Source of the DNA: Phycicoccus avicenniae
GTDB taxonomy: Bacteria > Actinomycetota > Actinomycetes > Actinomycetales > Dermatophilaceae
Direction of reading: 5' to 3'
Assembly: GCF_018139485.1 (NCBI RefSeq)
Contig: NZ_JAGSNF010000001.1
Coordinates: 186,001 to 250,000, forward strand
DNA length: 64,000 nucleotides
The position numbers and the translations under genes are program-made. This document shows, piece after piece, positions 51,598 through 61,331 of this stretch. Below the pieces are notes generated by a model that worked only from the letters and a program-made list of their open reading frames with translations, did no database searches and had not been told where the DNA came from. Numbering within the stretch: the stretch's first letter is position 1; the number at the start of each line of letters is the position of its first letter.

Positions 51598-51786
51598 ATG
51601 CCCGACGACCACGAGCTCACCGACGTCGACCTCCAGGCGGAGATCGACCTCGTGGGTGCCCTCGTGCTCGCGGCGGCCCACTCCGACGGTCCCCTCACCC
51701 AGGACGCGATCGACGAGCTGCTCGGCGTCGTCCCCGCCGGCCCGTCGCCCGCACGGGGACCCGCCGGGACCGGCTCCGCCGACTGA
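51598..51786 (+). CDS. Small acidic actinobacterial protein
   Basis: 62 residues. ATG 51598. LTDVDLQAEIDLVGALVLAA and GPLTQDAIDELLGV form a conserved-looking two-helix pattern seen in small proteins of many actinomycetes. No function is known. The C-terminal 15 residues are low complexity. Confidence 0.6.
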   Translation: MPDDHELTDVDLQAEIDLVGALVLAAAHSDGPLTQDAIDELLGVVPAGPSPARGPAGTGSAD

Positions 51787-51928
51787 GCGCGTCCTTCGCA
51801 CCCACCCCGTCGACGGCTGCTGCGCGCCCACCGCCCGCCGCCCGGTCCGACGCGCTCCCCGCCCGCTCCGGGCCCTACGCTGGGACCGCACACCCCGCAC
51901 CGACCGCACCCTCCCGGAGACCGACGCC

Positions 51929-52552
51929 GTGGGCTTTCGCCTCACCCCGCAGGACCCCACCTTCTTCGACCTGTACGCCGCCTCCGCCGCGCAGCTCGTC
52001 CAGGGTGCCGAGGTCCTCACGACGCTGCTCGGGGCCGAGCCCGCGGAGCGTCCCGAGATCCTGCGCCGGATGCACGAGATCGAGGCGGCCGCCGACGACG
52101 CGATGCACGACATCGTCCGCAAGGTCCACGGCTCGTTCGTCACCCCGTTCGACCGCACCGACATGCACGGCCTCGCCGTCGCCCTCGACCAGTGCGTCGA
52201 CCTCATGGAGGCGGCGGTCGACCTCATCGTCATCTACCGGGTCCACCCGCTGCTGCCGCGGGTCTCCAAGCAGGTCGAGATCATCGCCCGGATGGCGCAC
52301 GTCACCGCCGACGCGATGCCCCGCATGCGCTCGATGAAGACCCTGAACGGCTACCAGGTCGAGATCACCCGGCTGGAGAACCGCGCGAACAAGCAGTACC
52401 GCAAGATGCTCGGCGCCCTCGTCGAGGACCCCAAGGCCGACCCGCTCACCGTGATGAAGCACAAGGACGTCATCACCGCCCTCGAGGCGACGGCCAACGG
52501 GTTCGAGCAGGTGGCGCTCAAGGTCGAGGCCATCTCCGTCCGGGAGTCCTGA
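51929..52552 (+). CDS. DUF47 family protein (PhoU-like, PiT-associated)
   Basis: 207 residues. GTG 51929 with CGGAGA upstream. PTFFDLYAASAAQLVQGAEV, then MHEIEAAADDAMHDIVRKVH and FDRTDMHGLAVALDQCVDLM, are the conserved metal-cluster helices of DUF47/PhoU-like proteins. It lies 7 bp before the PiT transporter gene, the common pairing in bacteria, where it is thought to control low-affinity phosphate uptake. Confidence 0.9.
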   Translation: MGFRLTPQDPTFFDLYAASAAQLVQGAEVLTTLLGAEPAERPEILRRMHEIEAAADDAMHDIVRKVHGSFVTPFDRTDMHGLAVALDQCVDLMEAAVDLIVIYRVHPLLPRVSKQVEIIARMAHVTADAMPRMRSMKTLNGYQVEITRLENRANKQYRKMLGALVEDPKADPLTVMKHKDVITALEATANGFEQVALKVEAISVRES

Positions 52553-52559
52553 GCCCGTC

Positions 52560-53555
52560 GTGGAGTGGTGGCCGGTCGTCCTCGTCGTCGTCGTCGCCCT
52601 CGGCTTCACGTACACCAACGGCTTCCACGACGCCGCGAACGCCGTCGCCACCTCGATCGCGACGAAGGCGCTCACCCCCCGCATCGCCCTCGGCCTCGCG
52701 GCCCTGATGAACCTCCTCGGCGCCTTCGCCGGGATGCGGGTCGCCGAGACGATCGGCAACGACATCGTCGCGATCCCCGTCGGCGGCGTCGGCGTGACGA
52801 TCTGCGTCGCCGCGCTGCTCGGGGCGACGACGTGGAACCTCCTCACGTGGTGGCGCGGGATGCCGACGTCGTCGACGCACGCCCTCGTCAGCGGCCTCGC
52901 CGGCGCCGCCCTCGCGGGCGGCGCGACCGTCCAGTGGGAGGGGCTGCGGGACAAGGTCGCCGTCCCCACGGTGCTCTCGCCGGTCGTCGGGCTCGTCGGC
53001 GGCCTGCTCCTCATGACGCTCGTCTTCTGGCTCTTCCGGCGTGCGGCCCCGGGGCCGACGGCGCGGCGGTTCCGGTACGCGCAGACGGTGTCGGCGTCGG
53101 CGATGGCGTTCGGCCACGGGATGCAGGACGCGACGAAGAGCGCCGGCGTCGTCGCGCTCGCCCTCGTCGCGACCGGCCACCGCGACGCGACCGAGACGGC
53201 CGTCCCGCTGTGGGCGCTCGCCCTGTCCGCCGTCGTCCTCGCCCTGGGGACCTACGCGGGCGGCTGGCGGATCATCCGCACCCTCGGCCGGGGCATCAGC
53301 CACCTCGACCCGCCGCAGGGCTTCGCCGCCGAGACGACGGCCGCGACGATCCTCTACGTCGCGACCGCCACCGGCGCGCCGATCTCCACGACGCACACCA
53401 TCACCGCGGCCATCCTCGGCGTCGGGACCGCCCGGTCCCCGCGCGAGGTCCGGTGGGGGACGGCCCGGCGCATCCTCCTCGCCTGGGTCCTCACCGTCCC
53501 CGGCGCCGGCCTCGCGGCTGCGGCCGTCACGCTCGTCGTCGTGCCCGTCCTCTGA
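52560..53555 (+). CDS. PiT family inorganic phosphate transporter
   Basis: 331 residues. GTG 52560. GFTYTNGFHDAANAVATSIA (about 15-34) and its repeat FGHGMQDATKSAGVVALALV (about 182-201) are the two inverted PHO-4 signature segments. About ten membrane segments. It imports phosphate, usually as a metal-phosphate complex, with protons. It lies 7 bp after the DUF47 gene and just before the PHO boxes of pstS. Confidence 0.9.
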   Translation: MEWWPVVLVVVVALGFTYTNGFHDAANAVATSIATKALTPRIALGLAALMNLLGAFAGMRVAETIGNDIVAIPVGGVGVTICVAALLGATTWNLLTWWRGMPTSSTHALVSGLAGAALAGGATVQWEGLRDKVAVPTVLSPVVGLVGGLLLMTLVFWLFRRAAPGPTARRFRYAQTVSASAMAFGHGMQDATKSAGVVALALVATGHRDATETAVPLWALALSAVVLALGTYAGGWRIIRTLGRGISHLDPPQGFAAETTAATILYVATATGAPISTTHTITAAILGVGTARSPREVRWGTARRILLAWVLTVPGAGLAAAAVTLVVVPVL

Positions 53556-53580
53556 GGGCGTCCTCAGGCTCCCCGGGGGT

Positions 53581-53635
53581 GTTCAGCGGTCGGTCACCGT
53601 CCGTTCACCCTCGCCGACCGCTCCGGTTCACCTGC
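53581..53635 (+). promoter_or_regulatory. PHO box: five 11-bp direct repeats before pstS
   Basis: GTTCAGCGGTC, GGTCACCGTCC, GTTCACCCTCG, CCGACCGCTCC and GGTTCACCTGC follow head to tail at 53581-53635. The first, second, third and fifth are close to the GTTCACC consensus of actinobacterial PhoP direct-repeat units. The pst operon is therefore probably induced by phosphate starvation. Confidence 0.8.
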
Positions 53636-53724
53636 CCTCCCTACCTTGGCGGACGTCGGCGAAGAGGCCGGCCTTCCCCGGCCGCTCCGGCCGCACCCAG
53701 AAGACGTCCAGAGAGGGACCACAC

Positions 53725-54831
53725 GTGAAGCTCCACCGCATCGGGATGACGGCCGCCATCGCCGCCACCTCCCTTGCTCTCGCCGCGTGCGGGAACGACA
53801 ACCCCACGAACACCGAGCCCGCCGCGGGCGGCTCCGAGGGCGGCGGCACGCTGTCCGGCACCCTCCAGGGCGCGGGCGCCAGCTCGCAGGAGTCCGCGAT
53901 GACGGCCTGGATCGCCGGCTACCAGGCCGTCGAGCCCGACGTCACCGTGCAGTACGACTCCGTCGGCTCCGGTGCCGGCCGCGAGAACCTGCTCGCGGGG
54001 GCCGTCGCCTTCGCCGGCTCCGACGCCGCGCTCGACGAGGAGGAGCGCGCTGCGGTGACCGAGGTCTGCGGCCCGGACGGCGCGATGAACATCCCCGTCT
54101 ACATCTCGCCGGTCGCCGTCCCCTTCAACCTCGAGGGCGTCGACGAGCTCAACCTCAAGCCGGCCACCCTCGCGATGATCTTCGACCAGCAGATCACGAA
54201 CTGGAACGACCCGATGATCGCCGAGGACAACCCCGACGCCGAGCTGCCCGACCTGCGGATCACCGCGGTCAACCGCTCCGACGAGTCCGGCACGACCGAG
54301 AACTTCATGGAGTACCTCTCGGCCGCGGCCCCCGACGCCTGGTCCTACGAGGCCGACAAGGCGTGGCCGGTCGCCGGTGGCGAGGCCGCCGCGCAGACCA
54401 CGGGCGTCATCGAGGTCGTCGGCAGCACGAACGGCGCCATCGGCTACGCGGACGCCTCCGCGGTCGGCTCGCTGAGCGCCGCGAACATCGGTGTCGGTGA
54501 CGAGTACGTCGCCTTCTCGCCGGAGGCCGCCGCCCGCGTCGTCGACGCCTCCGACCCGGCCGAGACCGACGTCGAGGGCGACCTCGCGCTCGACCTCGCC
54601 CGCGACACGACCGAGTCCGGCGCCTACCCGATCGTCCTCGTGAGCTACCACATCGTGTGCCACAGCTACGAGGACCAGGAGACCGCGGACCTCGTCAAGG
54701 GCTTCGTCGGCTACGTCGTCTCCGAGGAGGGCCAGACCGCCGCCTCCGAGGCCGCCGGCTCCGCCCCGATCTCGGACGACCTGCGCACCCGCGCCCAGGA
54801 GTCCCTCGAGCTCGTCACGGCCGGGAGCTGA
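53725..54831 (+). CDS. pstS: Phosphate ABC transporter substrate-binding protein
   Basis: 368 residues. GTG 53725 with AGAGAGGG upstream. Lipoprotein signal with lipobox LAAC (Cys22). The mature protein starts with LQGAGASSQESAMTAWIAGY and VQYDSVGSGAGREN, the phosphate-binding loops of PstS; RSDESGTTENF (about 189-199) supplies the third. An additional Cys pair (about 113 and 312) may form a disulfide. It binds phosphate outside the membrane and delivers it to PstCA. First gene of pstSCAB. Confidence 0.95.
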   Translation: MKLHRIGMTAAIAATSLALAACGNDNPTNTEPAAGGSEGGGTLSGTLQGAGASSQESAMTAWIAGYQAVEPDVTVQYDSVGSGAGRENLLAGAVAFAGSDAALDEEERAAVTEVCGPDGAMNIPVYISPVAVPFNLEGVDELNLKPATLAMIFDQQITNWNDPMIAEDNPDAELPDLRITAVNRSDESGTTENFMEYLSAAAPDAWSYEADKAWPVAGGEAAAQTTGVIEVVGSTNGAIGYADASAVGSLSAANIGVGDEYVAFSPEAAARVVDASDPAETDVEGDLALDLARDTTESGAYPIVLVSYHIVCHSYEDQETADLVKGFVGYVVSEEGQTAASEAAGSAPISDDLRTRAQESLELVTAGS

Positions 54832-54969
54832 CCTGAGACCGGCCCCGACCTCCCGCACCGCGGCGGCCACCCGGCACACTCGGGTGGTCGCCGCGGAGCG
54901 GTGCCCGGGACCCGTCCCACGCGTACCACCCCCCACGACCTGTCCCACCCCTTCGCAGCGAGGATGCGT

Positions 54970-55917
54970 ATGAGCGCCACGACGGCACCCGAGACGCCGC
55001 CCCAGCAGCACGGCAAACCCACCAAGCGGCCGGGGGACGTCCTCTTCCGCGGACTGTCCACCGCGTCGGCCTTCAGCATCCTGCTGATCCTCGCCGGCGT
55101 CGCGATCTTCCTCGTCTCCGAGGCCCTGCCGGTCTTCGGGGCCGACCCGGCGGAGGTGACCGGGGGCGAGGGGTTCGTCTCCTACGTCTGGCCGCTCATC
55201 TTCGGCACCCTCGTCGCCTCGCTCATCGCGATGGTCGTCGCGACCCCGGTCGCCGTCGGGATCGCCCTCTTCGTCTCGCACTACGCCCCGAAGCGGCTCG
55301 GCACGGCCATCGGGTTCGTCATCGACCTGCTCGCCGCCGTCCCCAGCGTCGTCTTCGGCATGTGGGGCTTCCAGGTGTTCGCCCCCCGCCTGGTGCCCTT
55401 CTTCACCTGGCTCAGCGACAACCTCGGCTTCCTGCCGTTCTTCGAGACCGCGTCGCGGACCGGCCGCACGATCCTCACGGCCTCGCTCGTCCTCGCCGTG
55501 ATGATCCTGCCGATCATCACCGCCGTCTCGCGCGAGGTCTTCCTCCAGACGCCGCGGCTGCACGAGGAGGCCGCCCTCGCCCTCGGCGCCACCCAGTGGG
55601 AGATGATCCGCACGGCGGTCCTGCCGTTCGGCAAGCCCGGCGTCATCGGCGGCACGATGCTCGGCCTCGGTCGTGCGCTCGGCGAGACGATGGCCGTCGC
55701 CATCATCCTCTCGCCCGGGGTGTTCACCTGGAACCTCATCGACTCCGGCAACATCACCGTGCCGGCCGAGATCGCCCTGAACTTCCCCGAGGCGGCCGGG
55801 CTGCGCCTGTCCGAGCTCATCGCCGCCGGCCTCGTCCTCTTCGGGATCACCCTCGGGGTCAACCTCCTGGCCCGCTGGGTCGTCAACCGCCGCGCCGAGT
55901 TCTCCGGAGCCAACTGA
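54970..55917 (+). CDS. pstC: Phosphate ABC transporter permease
   Basis: 315 residues. ATG 54970 with GCGAGG six bases before, preferred to ATG 54964. Six membrane segments; the binding-protein-dependent transport motif EEAALALGATQWEMIRTAVL (about 199-218) couples to PstB. The end overlaps pstA by one base. Confidence 0.95.
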   Translation: MSATTAPETPPQQHGKPTKRPGDVLFRGLSTASAFSILLILAGVAIFLVSEALPVFGADPAEVTGGEGFVSYVWPLIFGTLVASLIAMVVATPVAVGIALFVSHYAPKRLGTAIGFVIDLLAAVPSVVFGMWGFQVFAPRLVPFFTWLSDNLGFLPFFETASRTGRTILTASLVLAVMILPIITAVSREVFLQTPRLHEEAALALGATQWEMIRTAVLPFGKPGVIGGTMLGLGRALGETMAVAIILSPGVFTWNLIDSGNITVPAEIALNFPEAAGLRLSELIAAGLVLFGITLGVNLLARWVVNRRAEFSGAN

Positions 55918-57062
55918 TGAGCCTCGACACCGCCCCCACGCCCCCGCAGGAGCGCAAGCAGCGCAAGCTCTCGGAGATCGAGGGCGTCGAGCTCGAGGTC
56001 GTGCGCGCCAGCAGCAACCGGCTCTCGCTCCTCGCGCTCGGCGGCGCCGCCGTCCTGCTCGTCCTGCTCGTCGTGCTCGGTCTCAACCCCGCGCTCGCGC
56101 TCGTCGCCGCGTTCGTCGTGTACCTCGGGGTCGTCTTCGTCGCCTACCGCAACACCGCCGGGCCCCGGGTCGCGCGCGACCACGTCTTCCGCGGCCTCGT
56201 CGGTGCGGCGTTCGTCCTCGCCGTCGTCCCGCTGCTGTCGCTGTTGTGGACCGTCGTGTCCCAGGGTGGCCCGACGCTGGTCGACCCGGCGTTCCTCAAC
56301 CAGACGATGAACGGCGTCACCGGACTGCAGGACCAGGCGACCCAGCGGGACGGCGCCCCGCTCATCGGCGGCGCGTACCACGCCGTCATCGGGACGCTCG
56401 TCATCACCGGCATCGCCGCGCTCATCTCGGTGCCGATCGGCGTCTTCACGGCGATCTTCCTCGTCGAGTACCAGCCCAAGGGCCGGGTCTCGCAGGTGAT
56501 CCGGTTCCTCGTCGACGTCATGACGGGCATCCCGTCGATCGTCGCCGGTCTCTTCGCCTTCGCGCTGTGGGCCGTCCTGTTCGGCATCGGCACCAAGAAC
56601 GGCTTCGCCGGCGCCGTCGCGCTGTCGGTCCTGATGATCTCGACCGTCGTGCGCAACAGCGAGGAGATGCTGCGGATCGTCCCCAACGAGCTGCGCGAGG
56701 CCTCGCTCGCCCTCGGCGTCCCGAAGTGGCGGACCATCGCCAAGGTCGTCCTCCCGACGGCCGCGTCCGGACTCGCGTCCGGCGTGACGCTCGCCATCGC
56801 CCGCGTCATCGGCGAGACGGCGCCGCTGCTCGTCGCCGTCGGCTACGCCCGCGGGCTCAACGTCGACCCGTCGCAGGGCCCGATGAACACCCTCGCCGTG
56901 TACGCGTACTACATGTTCACCAAGCCGCTGAGCCCCGGGTTCCGCGAGCCCAGCCTCGACCGGGCCTGGGCGGCGGCGCTCATGCTCGTGCTCATCGTCG
57001 TCGTCCTCAACCTCTCGGCCCGCGTCATCGCCAAGGCCTTCGCCCCCAAGACCGGTCGCTGA
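55917..57062 (+). CDS. pstA: Phosphate ABC transporter permease
   Basis: 381 residues. ATG 55917 shares one base with the pstC stop. An N-terminal extension of about 75 residues with two extra membrane segments (about 36-53 and 58-76) precedes the usual six. Coupling loop REASLALGVPKWRTIAKVVL (about 261-280). The extension is common in actinobacterial PstA. Confidence 0.95.
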   Translation: MSLDTAPTPPQERKQRKLSEIEGVELEVVRASSNRLSLLALGGAAVLLVLLVVLGLNPALALVAAFVVYLGVVFVAYRNTAGPRVARDHVFRGLVGAAFVLAVVPLLSLLWTVVSQGGPTLVDPAFLNQTMNGVTGLQDQATQRDGAPLIGGAYHAVIGTLVITGIAALISVPIGVFTAIFLVEYQPKGRVSQVIRFLVDVMTGIPSIVAGLFAFALWAVLFGIGTKNGFAGAVALSVLMISTVVRNSEEMLRIVPNELREASLALGVPKWRTIAKVVLPTAASGLASGVTLAIARVIGETAPLLVAVGYARGLNVDPSQGPMNTLAVYAYYMFTKPLSPGFREPSLDRAWAAALMLVLIVVVLNLSARVIAKAFAPKTGR

Positions 57063-57083
57063 CCAGGAGACCCCACCACCACC

Positions 57084-57863
57084 ATGTCCAAGCGCATCGA
57101 CGTCAAGAACCTCGACATCTACTACGGCGCGTTCCACGCGGTGAAGAACGTCTCGATGACCATCGAGCCGCGCTCGGTCACGGCCTTCATCGGCCCGTCC
57201 GGCTGCGGCAAGTCCACCGTGCTGCGGACCCTGAACCGGATGCACGAGGTCATCCCCGGGGCCTACACCACCGGTGAGGTCCTCATGGACGACAAGAACC
57301 TCTACGCCAAGGACACCGATCCCGTGGACGTCCGCCGCCAGGTCGGGATGGTCTTCCAGCGGCCGAACCCCTTCCCGACGATGTCGATCCGGGAGAACGT
57401 CCTCGCCGGCGTGACGCTCAACAGCAAGCGGCTGTCGAAGTCGGCCGCCGACGAGCTGGCGGAGCAGTCGCTGCGCGGGGCCAACCTGTGGACCGAGGTC
57501 AAGGACCGGCTCGACCGGCCGGGCTCGGGGCTGTCCGGCGGCCAGCAGCAGCGCCTGTGCATCGCCCGGGCCATCGCCGTCCAGCCCGAGGTCATCCTCA
57601 TGGACGAGCCGTGCTCGGCCCTGGACCCGATCTCGACGCTCGCCATCGAGGACCTCATCAACGAGCTGAAGAGCGACTACACGGTCGTCATCGTCACCCA
57701 CAACATGCAGCAGGCGGCGCGCGTCTCGGACCGCACCGGGTTCTTCAACCTCGAGGCGACCGGCATGCCGGGCGAGCTCGTCGAGATGGACGACACCCAG
57801 AAGATCTTCAGCAACCCGAGCAAGCCCGCGACCGAGGACTACATCTCCGGCCGCTTCGGCTGA
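57084..57863 (+). CDS. pstB: Phosphate ABC transporter ATP-binding protein
   Basis: 259 residues. ATG 57084, 21 bp after pstA; the gap has CAGGAGA. Walker [10 protein letters not shown] at 37-45, signature LSGGQQQR (about 150-157), Walker [14 protein letters not shown] and VTHNMQQA, all as in PstB. ATP-hydrolysing subunit of the high-affinity phosphate importer. Confidence 0.97.
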   Translation: MSKRIDVKNLDIYYGAFHAVKNVSMTIEPRSVTAFIGPSGCGKSTVLRTLNRMHEVIPGAYTTGEVLMDDKNLYAKDTDPVDVRRQVGMVFQRPNPFPTMSIRENVLAGVTLNSKRLSKSAADELAEQSLRGANLWTEVKDRLDRPGSGLSGGQQQRLCIARAIAVQPEVILMDEPCSALDPISTLAIEDLINELKSDYTVVIVTHNMQQAARVSDRTGFFNLEATGMPGELVEMDDTQKIFSNPSKPATEDYISGRFG

Positions 57864-57874
57864 CAGCCCGTCAC

Positions 57875-57899
57875 CCCCGGGGCCGGACGGCGCCCGGGG
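57875..57899. terminator. Terminator hairpin between convergent pstB and mutT1
   Basis: CCCCGGG / CCCGGGG, 7-bp stem with an 11-base loop, ending one base before the mutT1 stop codon (57,900). Confidence 0.5.
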
Positions 57900-58841
57900 T
57901 CAGGGGAGGTGGCGCTCGACGGCGACGACGCGGGCCCGGCCGCCGGTCCCGCTCACGTGGCAGACGAGCGCCTCGCCCTTGACGAGCCGCTCACCGGCCG
58001 CGGCGTCCAGGGCCGCGCGGTCGGGTGCGGCAGCGTCCTCGGCCAGCGGGCGCAGCACGTCGAGCAGGGCCGGCAGCACCGGGCCGTGCGAGCACAGCAC
58101 GACCGGCCGCCCCCGCTCGAGCAGCCGGGAGAGGTGGTGGACCGCCCGCTCCGGCTCGAGCGCGTAGCCCTCCTCCGACAGCCCGCGCCGACGCCGCATC
58201 GGCACCCCGTGGGCCTGCGCGAACCCCGCGACGGTGTCGACGCACCGGGCCGCGGGGGAGGTGACGACCCGCCGCGGACCGTAGGCCGCGAGGAGGGGCT
58301 CGAGCGCGGCCGCGCGCCGCCGGCCGTCGTCGTCGAGCGGCCGGTCGGGGTCGGGCGCCGACCACGACCCCCGCGGGACGGCGTGCGCGTGCCGGACGAC
58401 GACGAGCGGCCAGGTGTCGAGCGTCCCGGCCTGGTGCCGCCGGACGAGGGCGAGCAGCTGGTCCCGGTCGCGGGCGTAGTCGAGCCGGTCGTGGGCCGCC
58501 CGGGCGTCGAGCCACGCGACGTCGTCGATCTCGTTGACGAGCCGGCCGTCCCCGCCGGTGACCCGTGCTGCCCAGTACCGGACGACCTTGTCGCCGGCCC
58601 GGCCGTCCTTGCCGAGCAGGGTGTAGCGGGCCTCCGGCAGCGGCACGCCGAGCGCGACCCGCAGGCCGGTCTCCTCGACCGTCTCGCGGGCCGCCGCCAC
58701 GGCCCAGTCCTCACCCGGGTCGAGCTTGCCCTTGGCCCAGGACCAGTCGTCGTAGCGGGGTCGGTGGACGAGGGCGACCTGCAGGTCGCGTCCGGCGAGC
58801 CGCCAGGGCAGCGTGCCCGCGGCGGGGATGGGGGTCGGCAT
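57900..58841 (-). CDS. mutT1: MutT1-type Nudix hydrolase with histidine-phosphatase domain
   Basis: 313 residues from ATG 58841. Nudix box GKLDPGE...RETVEETG at 38-59 is complete. The second half begins VVVRHAHAVPRGSW (about 147-160), with the RHG-type catalytic motif (RHAHA) of histidine phosphatases and a late SHGPVLPAL holding the second His. This two-domain plan is that of mycobacterial MutT1 (Rv2985), which removes 8-oxo-GTP and diadenosine polyphosphates. It lies 8 bp after ppk, as in other actinobacteria, where it is next to the polyphosphate kinase gene. Confidence 0.92.
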   Translation of the reverse strand: MPTPIPAAGTLPWRLAGRDLQVALVHRPRYDDWSWAKGKLDPGEDWAVAAARETVEETGLRVALGVPLPEARYTLLGKDGRAGDKVVRYWAARVTGGDGRLVNEIDDVAWLDARAAHDRLDYARDRDQLLALVRRHQAGTLDTWPLVVVRHAHAVPRGSWSAPDPDRPLDDDGRRRAAALEPLLAAYGPRRVVTSPAARCVDTVAGFAQAHGVPMRRRRGLSEEGYALEPERAVHHLSRLLERGRPVVLCSHGPVLPALLDVLRPLAEDAAAPDRAALDAAAGERLVKGEALVCHVSGTGGRARVVAVERHLP

Positions 58842-58849
58842 CCGGCGGC

Positions 58850-61162
58850 TCAGCGGCGACGGGCCTTGCGGCGCCGCTTGGCGTGCATCGCGACGAGGGC
58901 CGTCTGCAGGTCCGGCAGCGGCTCGCCCTCGTCGTCGAGGTGGCTGCGCGTCCAGCGACCGTCGCCGCCGAGCCACCAGTGCGCGTACTCCTGCGACGCC
59001 CCGCGCTCCAGGAGCGAGCGGAGGTCGTCGAGGTGGCGCTCCTCGGTGATCTGGACCAGCGCCTCGACCCGGCGGTCGAGGTTGCGGTGCATCATGTCGG
59101 CGCTGCCGATGTACGCGACCGGCTCGCCCCCGCCGCCGAACCAGAAGACCCGCGAGTGCTCGAGGAAGCGGCCGAGCACCGAGTGCACCTCGACGGTCTC
59201 GGACAGCCCCTCGACACCGGGCCGCAGCGCGCAGATCCCGCGCACCCACAGCCGGACGCGGACCCCGGCCATCGAGGCCCGGTACAGCGCGTCGATGACC
59301 TGCTCGTCGACGATCGAGTTCACCTTCCACGCGATGAGCCCGGAACCCGGCTCGGCCTTCTCGTGCTCGATCTCGCGGTGGATCTGCGCGAGCAGCCCCG
59401 AGCGGACCGAGCGCGGGGCGACGAGCAGCCGCTTGAACTTGCTGCGCGGCGCGATCCCGGACAGCTGGTTGAACAGCCGGCCGAGGTCCTCGCCGACCTG
59501 CTGGTCGTCGGTCAGCAGCCCGAGGTCCTCGTAGAGCCGGGCGGTCTTCGGGTTGTAGTTGCCGGTGCCGACGTGGCAGTACCGGCGCATCCCCTCTGCC
59601 TCCTGGCGGATGACGAGGCACAGCTTCGCGTGGGTCTTCAGGCCGACGATGCCGTAGACGACGTGGACCCCCGCGTGCTCCAGCTTGCGGGCCCAGGAGA
59701 TGTTGTTCTCCTCGTCGAAGCGGGCCTTGATCTCGACGACGGCGAGCACCTGCTTGCCGGCCTCGGCGGCGTCGATGAGGGCGTCGATGATCGGGCTGTC
59801 GCCGCTCGTGCGGTACAGCGTCTGCTTGATGGCGAGGACGTTCGGGTCGGCGGCGGCCTGCTCGAGCAGCGCCTGGACCGAGGTCGAGAACGAGTCGTAG
59901 GGGTGCTGGAGCAGCACGTCCTGCTTGCGGATGGAGGCGAAGATGTCGCGGGCCTTCGCCGACTCCGTCGGGGCGAGGTCGGGGTTGGTGCGGGCGACGA
60001 ACGGCTCGTAGTGCAGCTCGGAGCGTTCCAGGTCGGCGATGGCGTTGAGGCCGCGCAGGTCGAGCGGCGCGGGCAGCCGGTAGACCTCGGAGGACGCGAC
60101 GCCGAGCTCGCGGACGATGAGGTCCATGACGTGGTCGTCCATCGCCTCCTCGACCTCGAGCCGCACCGGCGGGCCGAACCGGCGCCGGGTCAGCTCACGC
60201 TCCAGCGCCGTGAGCAGGTTCTCGGCGTCGTCCTCCTCCACCTCGAGGTCCTCGTTGCGGGTGACCCGGAAGGTGAAGTGCTCCCGGACGTCCATCCCGG
60301 GGAAGAGCTGGTCGAGGTGGGCCGAGATGACGTCCTCGAGCGGCACGAACCGGGTGTCGAACATGTCCGCGAGCGGCGACTCGTCCGGTCCCGGCTCGAC
60401 CCGCAGCAGGCGTGGCAGCATCGGCGGCACCTTGACCCGGGCGAAGTGCTCCTTGCCGGTCTTGGGGTTGACGAGGATGACGGCGAGGTTGAGCGACAGG
60501 CCGGAGATGTACGGGAACGGGTGCGCGGGGTCGACGGCGAGCGGGGTGAGGACGGGGAAGAGCCGGTCGCTGAAGACCGTCCCGAGGCGGTCGCGCTCCT
60601 CGTCCGACAGCTCGTCCCAGCGGACGATCGTCACCCCCTCCTCCTCGAGGGCGGGGCGGACGTGCTCGGCGTACACCCGGGCGTGGAGGGCCATGAGCTC
60701 GTGGGCGACGCCGGAGATCTGCTCGAGGACCTCACGCGGCTCGAGCCCCGAGGCGGACCGGACGGCGATGCCGGTCGCGATGCGGCGCTTGAGGCCCGCG
60801 ACCCGGACCATGAAGAACTCGTCGAGGTTCTGGGCGAAGATCGCGAGGAACCGGGCCCGCTCGAGCAGCGGCACGTGCGGGTCGGCGGCGAGCTGGAGGA
60901 CCCGCTCGTTGAACTGGAGCCAGGAGATCTCGCGGTCGAGGAAGCGGTCGGCCGGCAGGTCGGCGTCGGGGTCCTCCGGCGGTCCGGGGGAGCGCACGAA
61001 CCGGCCGTTCGTGCCGCGCGGCTGCTGGTGGCGGGTCTCGCTCGCCGACGCGCTCGCGATGGACACCTCGCTGACGATCGTGCCGTCGGCGGAGGCGTCC
61101 GCCGCGACCTCCCGGGCGCTCCCGGCCTGCTCCTCGACGTCGACTCCGGACTCCGCGGTCAT
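58850..61162 (-). CDS. ppk: Polyphosphate kinase 1
   Basis: 770 residues. ATG 61162 with AGGAT upstream. [20 protein letters not shown] (about 67-86) opens the N-terminal domain. The phospho-acceptor His is in [13 protein letters not shown], and [20 protein letters not shown] is the second conserved His loop. It reversibly makes polyphosphate from ATP. The first 60 residues are variable. A pair of PHO-like repeats lies at 61,211-61,232 in its upstream region, in line with phosphate control. Confidence 0.97.
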   Translation of the reverse strand: MTAESGVDVEEQAGSAREVAADASADGTIVSEVSIASASASETRHQQPRGTNGRFVRSPGPPEDPDADLPADRFLDREISWLQFNERVLQLAADPHVPLLERARFLAIFAQNLDEFFMVRVAGLKRRIATGIAVRSASGLEPREVLEQISGVAHELMALHARVYAEHVRPALEEEGVTIVRWDELSDEERDRLGTVFSDRLFPVLTPLAVDPAHPFPYISGLSLNLAVILVNPKTGKEHFARVKVPPMLPRLLRVEPGPDESPLADMFDTRFVPLEDVISAHLDQLFPGMDVREHFTFRVTRNEDLEVEEDDAENLLTALERELTRRRFGPPVRLEVEEAMDDHVMDLIVRELGVASSEVYRLPAPLDLRGLNAIADLERSELHYEPFVARTNPDLAPTESAKARDIFASIRKQDVLLQHPYDSFSTSVQALLEQAAADPNVLAIKQTLYRTSGDSPIIDALIDAAEAGKQVLAVVEIKARFDEENNISWARKLEHAGVHVVYGIVGLKTHAKLCLVIRQEAEGMRRYCHVGTGNYNPKTARLYEDLGLLTDDQQVGEDLGRLFNQLSGIAPRSKFKRLLVAPRSVRSGLLAQIHREIEHEKAEPGSGLIAWKVNSIVDEQVIDALYRASMAGVRVRLWVRGICALRPGVEGLSETVEVHSVLGRFLEHSRVFWFGGGGEPVAYIGSADMMHRNLDRRVEALVQITEERHLDDLRSLLERGASQEYAHWWLGGDGRWTRSHLDDEGEPLPDLQTALVAMHAKRRRKARRR

Positions 61163-61210
61163 GCGCCCATCCTGTCAGGTCGGGTGCCCACCGGGCCCGT
61201 CCGTCCCGTC

Positions 61211-61232
61211 CGTCACCGGCTGTTCACCCACG
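61211..61232. promoter_or_regulatory. Possible PHO half-box pair between ppk and Moco gene
   Basis: CGTCACCGGCT and GTTCACCCACG lie head to tail with 11-bp period. They resemble the pstS PHO units but are only two and read toward the Moco gene, so it is a weaker candidate. Confidence 0.4.
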
Positions 61233-61331
61233 AGGTCCGCCCGGCGTCCTCCGACCTCGGCGAGCGGTCGGTGCGACGGCGCGCCGAGGTCCACACTGGG
61301 ACCATCGACCGACCCCGACGTCAGGAGCACC

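Noticed and set aside
55281-57701. 806-residue minus-strand frame
   Set aside because: Antisense to pstC-pstA-pstB, Asp/Glu/Arg-rich, no domain.
48750-60800. CTTGA sequences in the core genes (for example near 48,762 and 60,432)
   Set aside because: Inside coding regions; they lack the spacer dyad and -10 of the repeated promoter.
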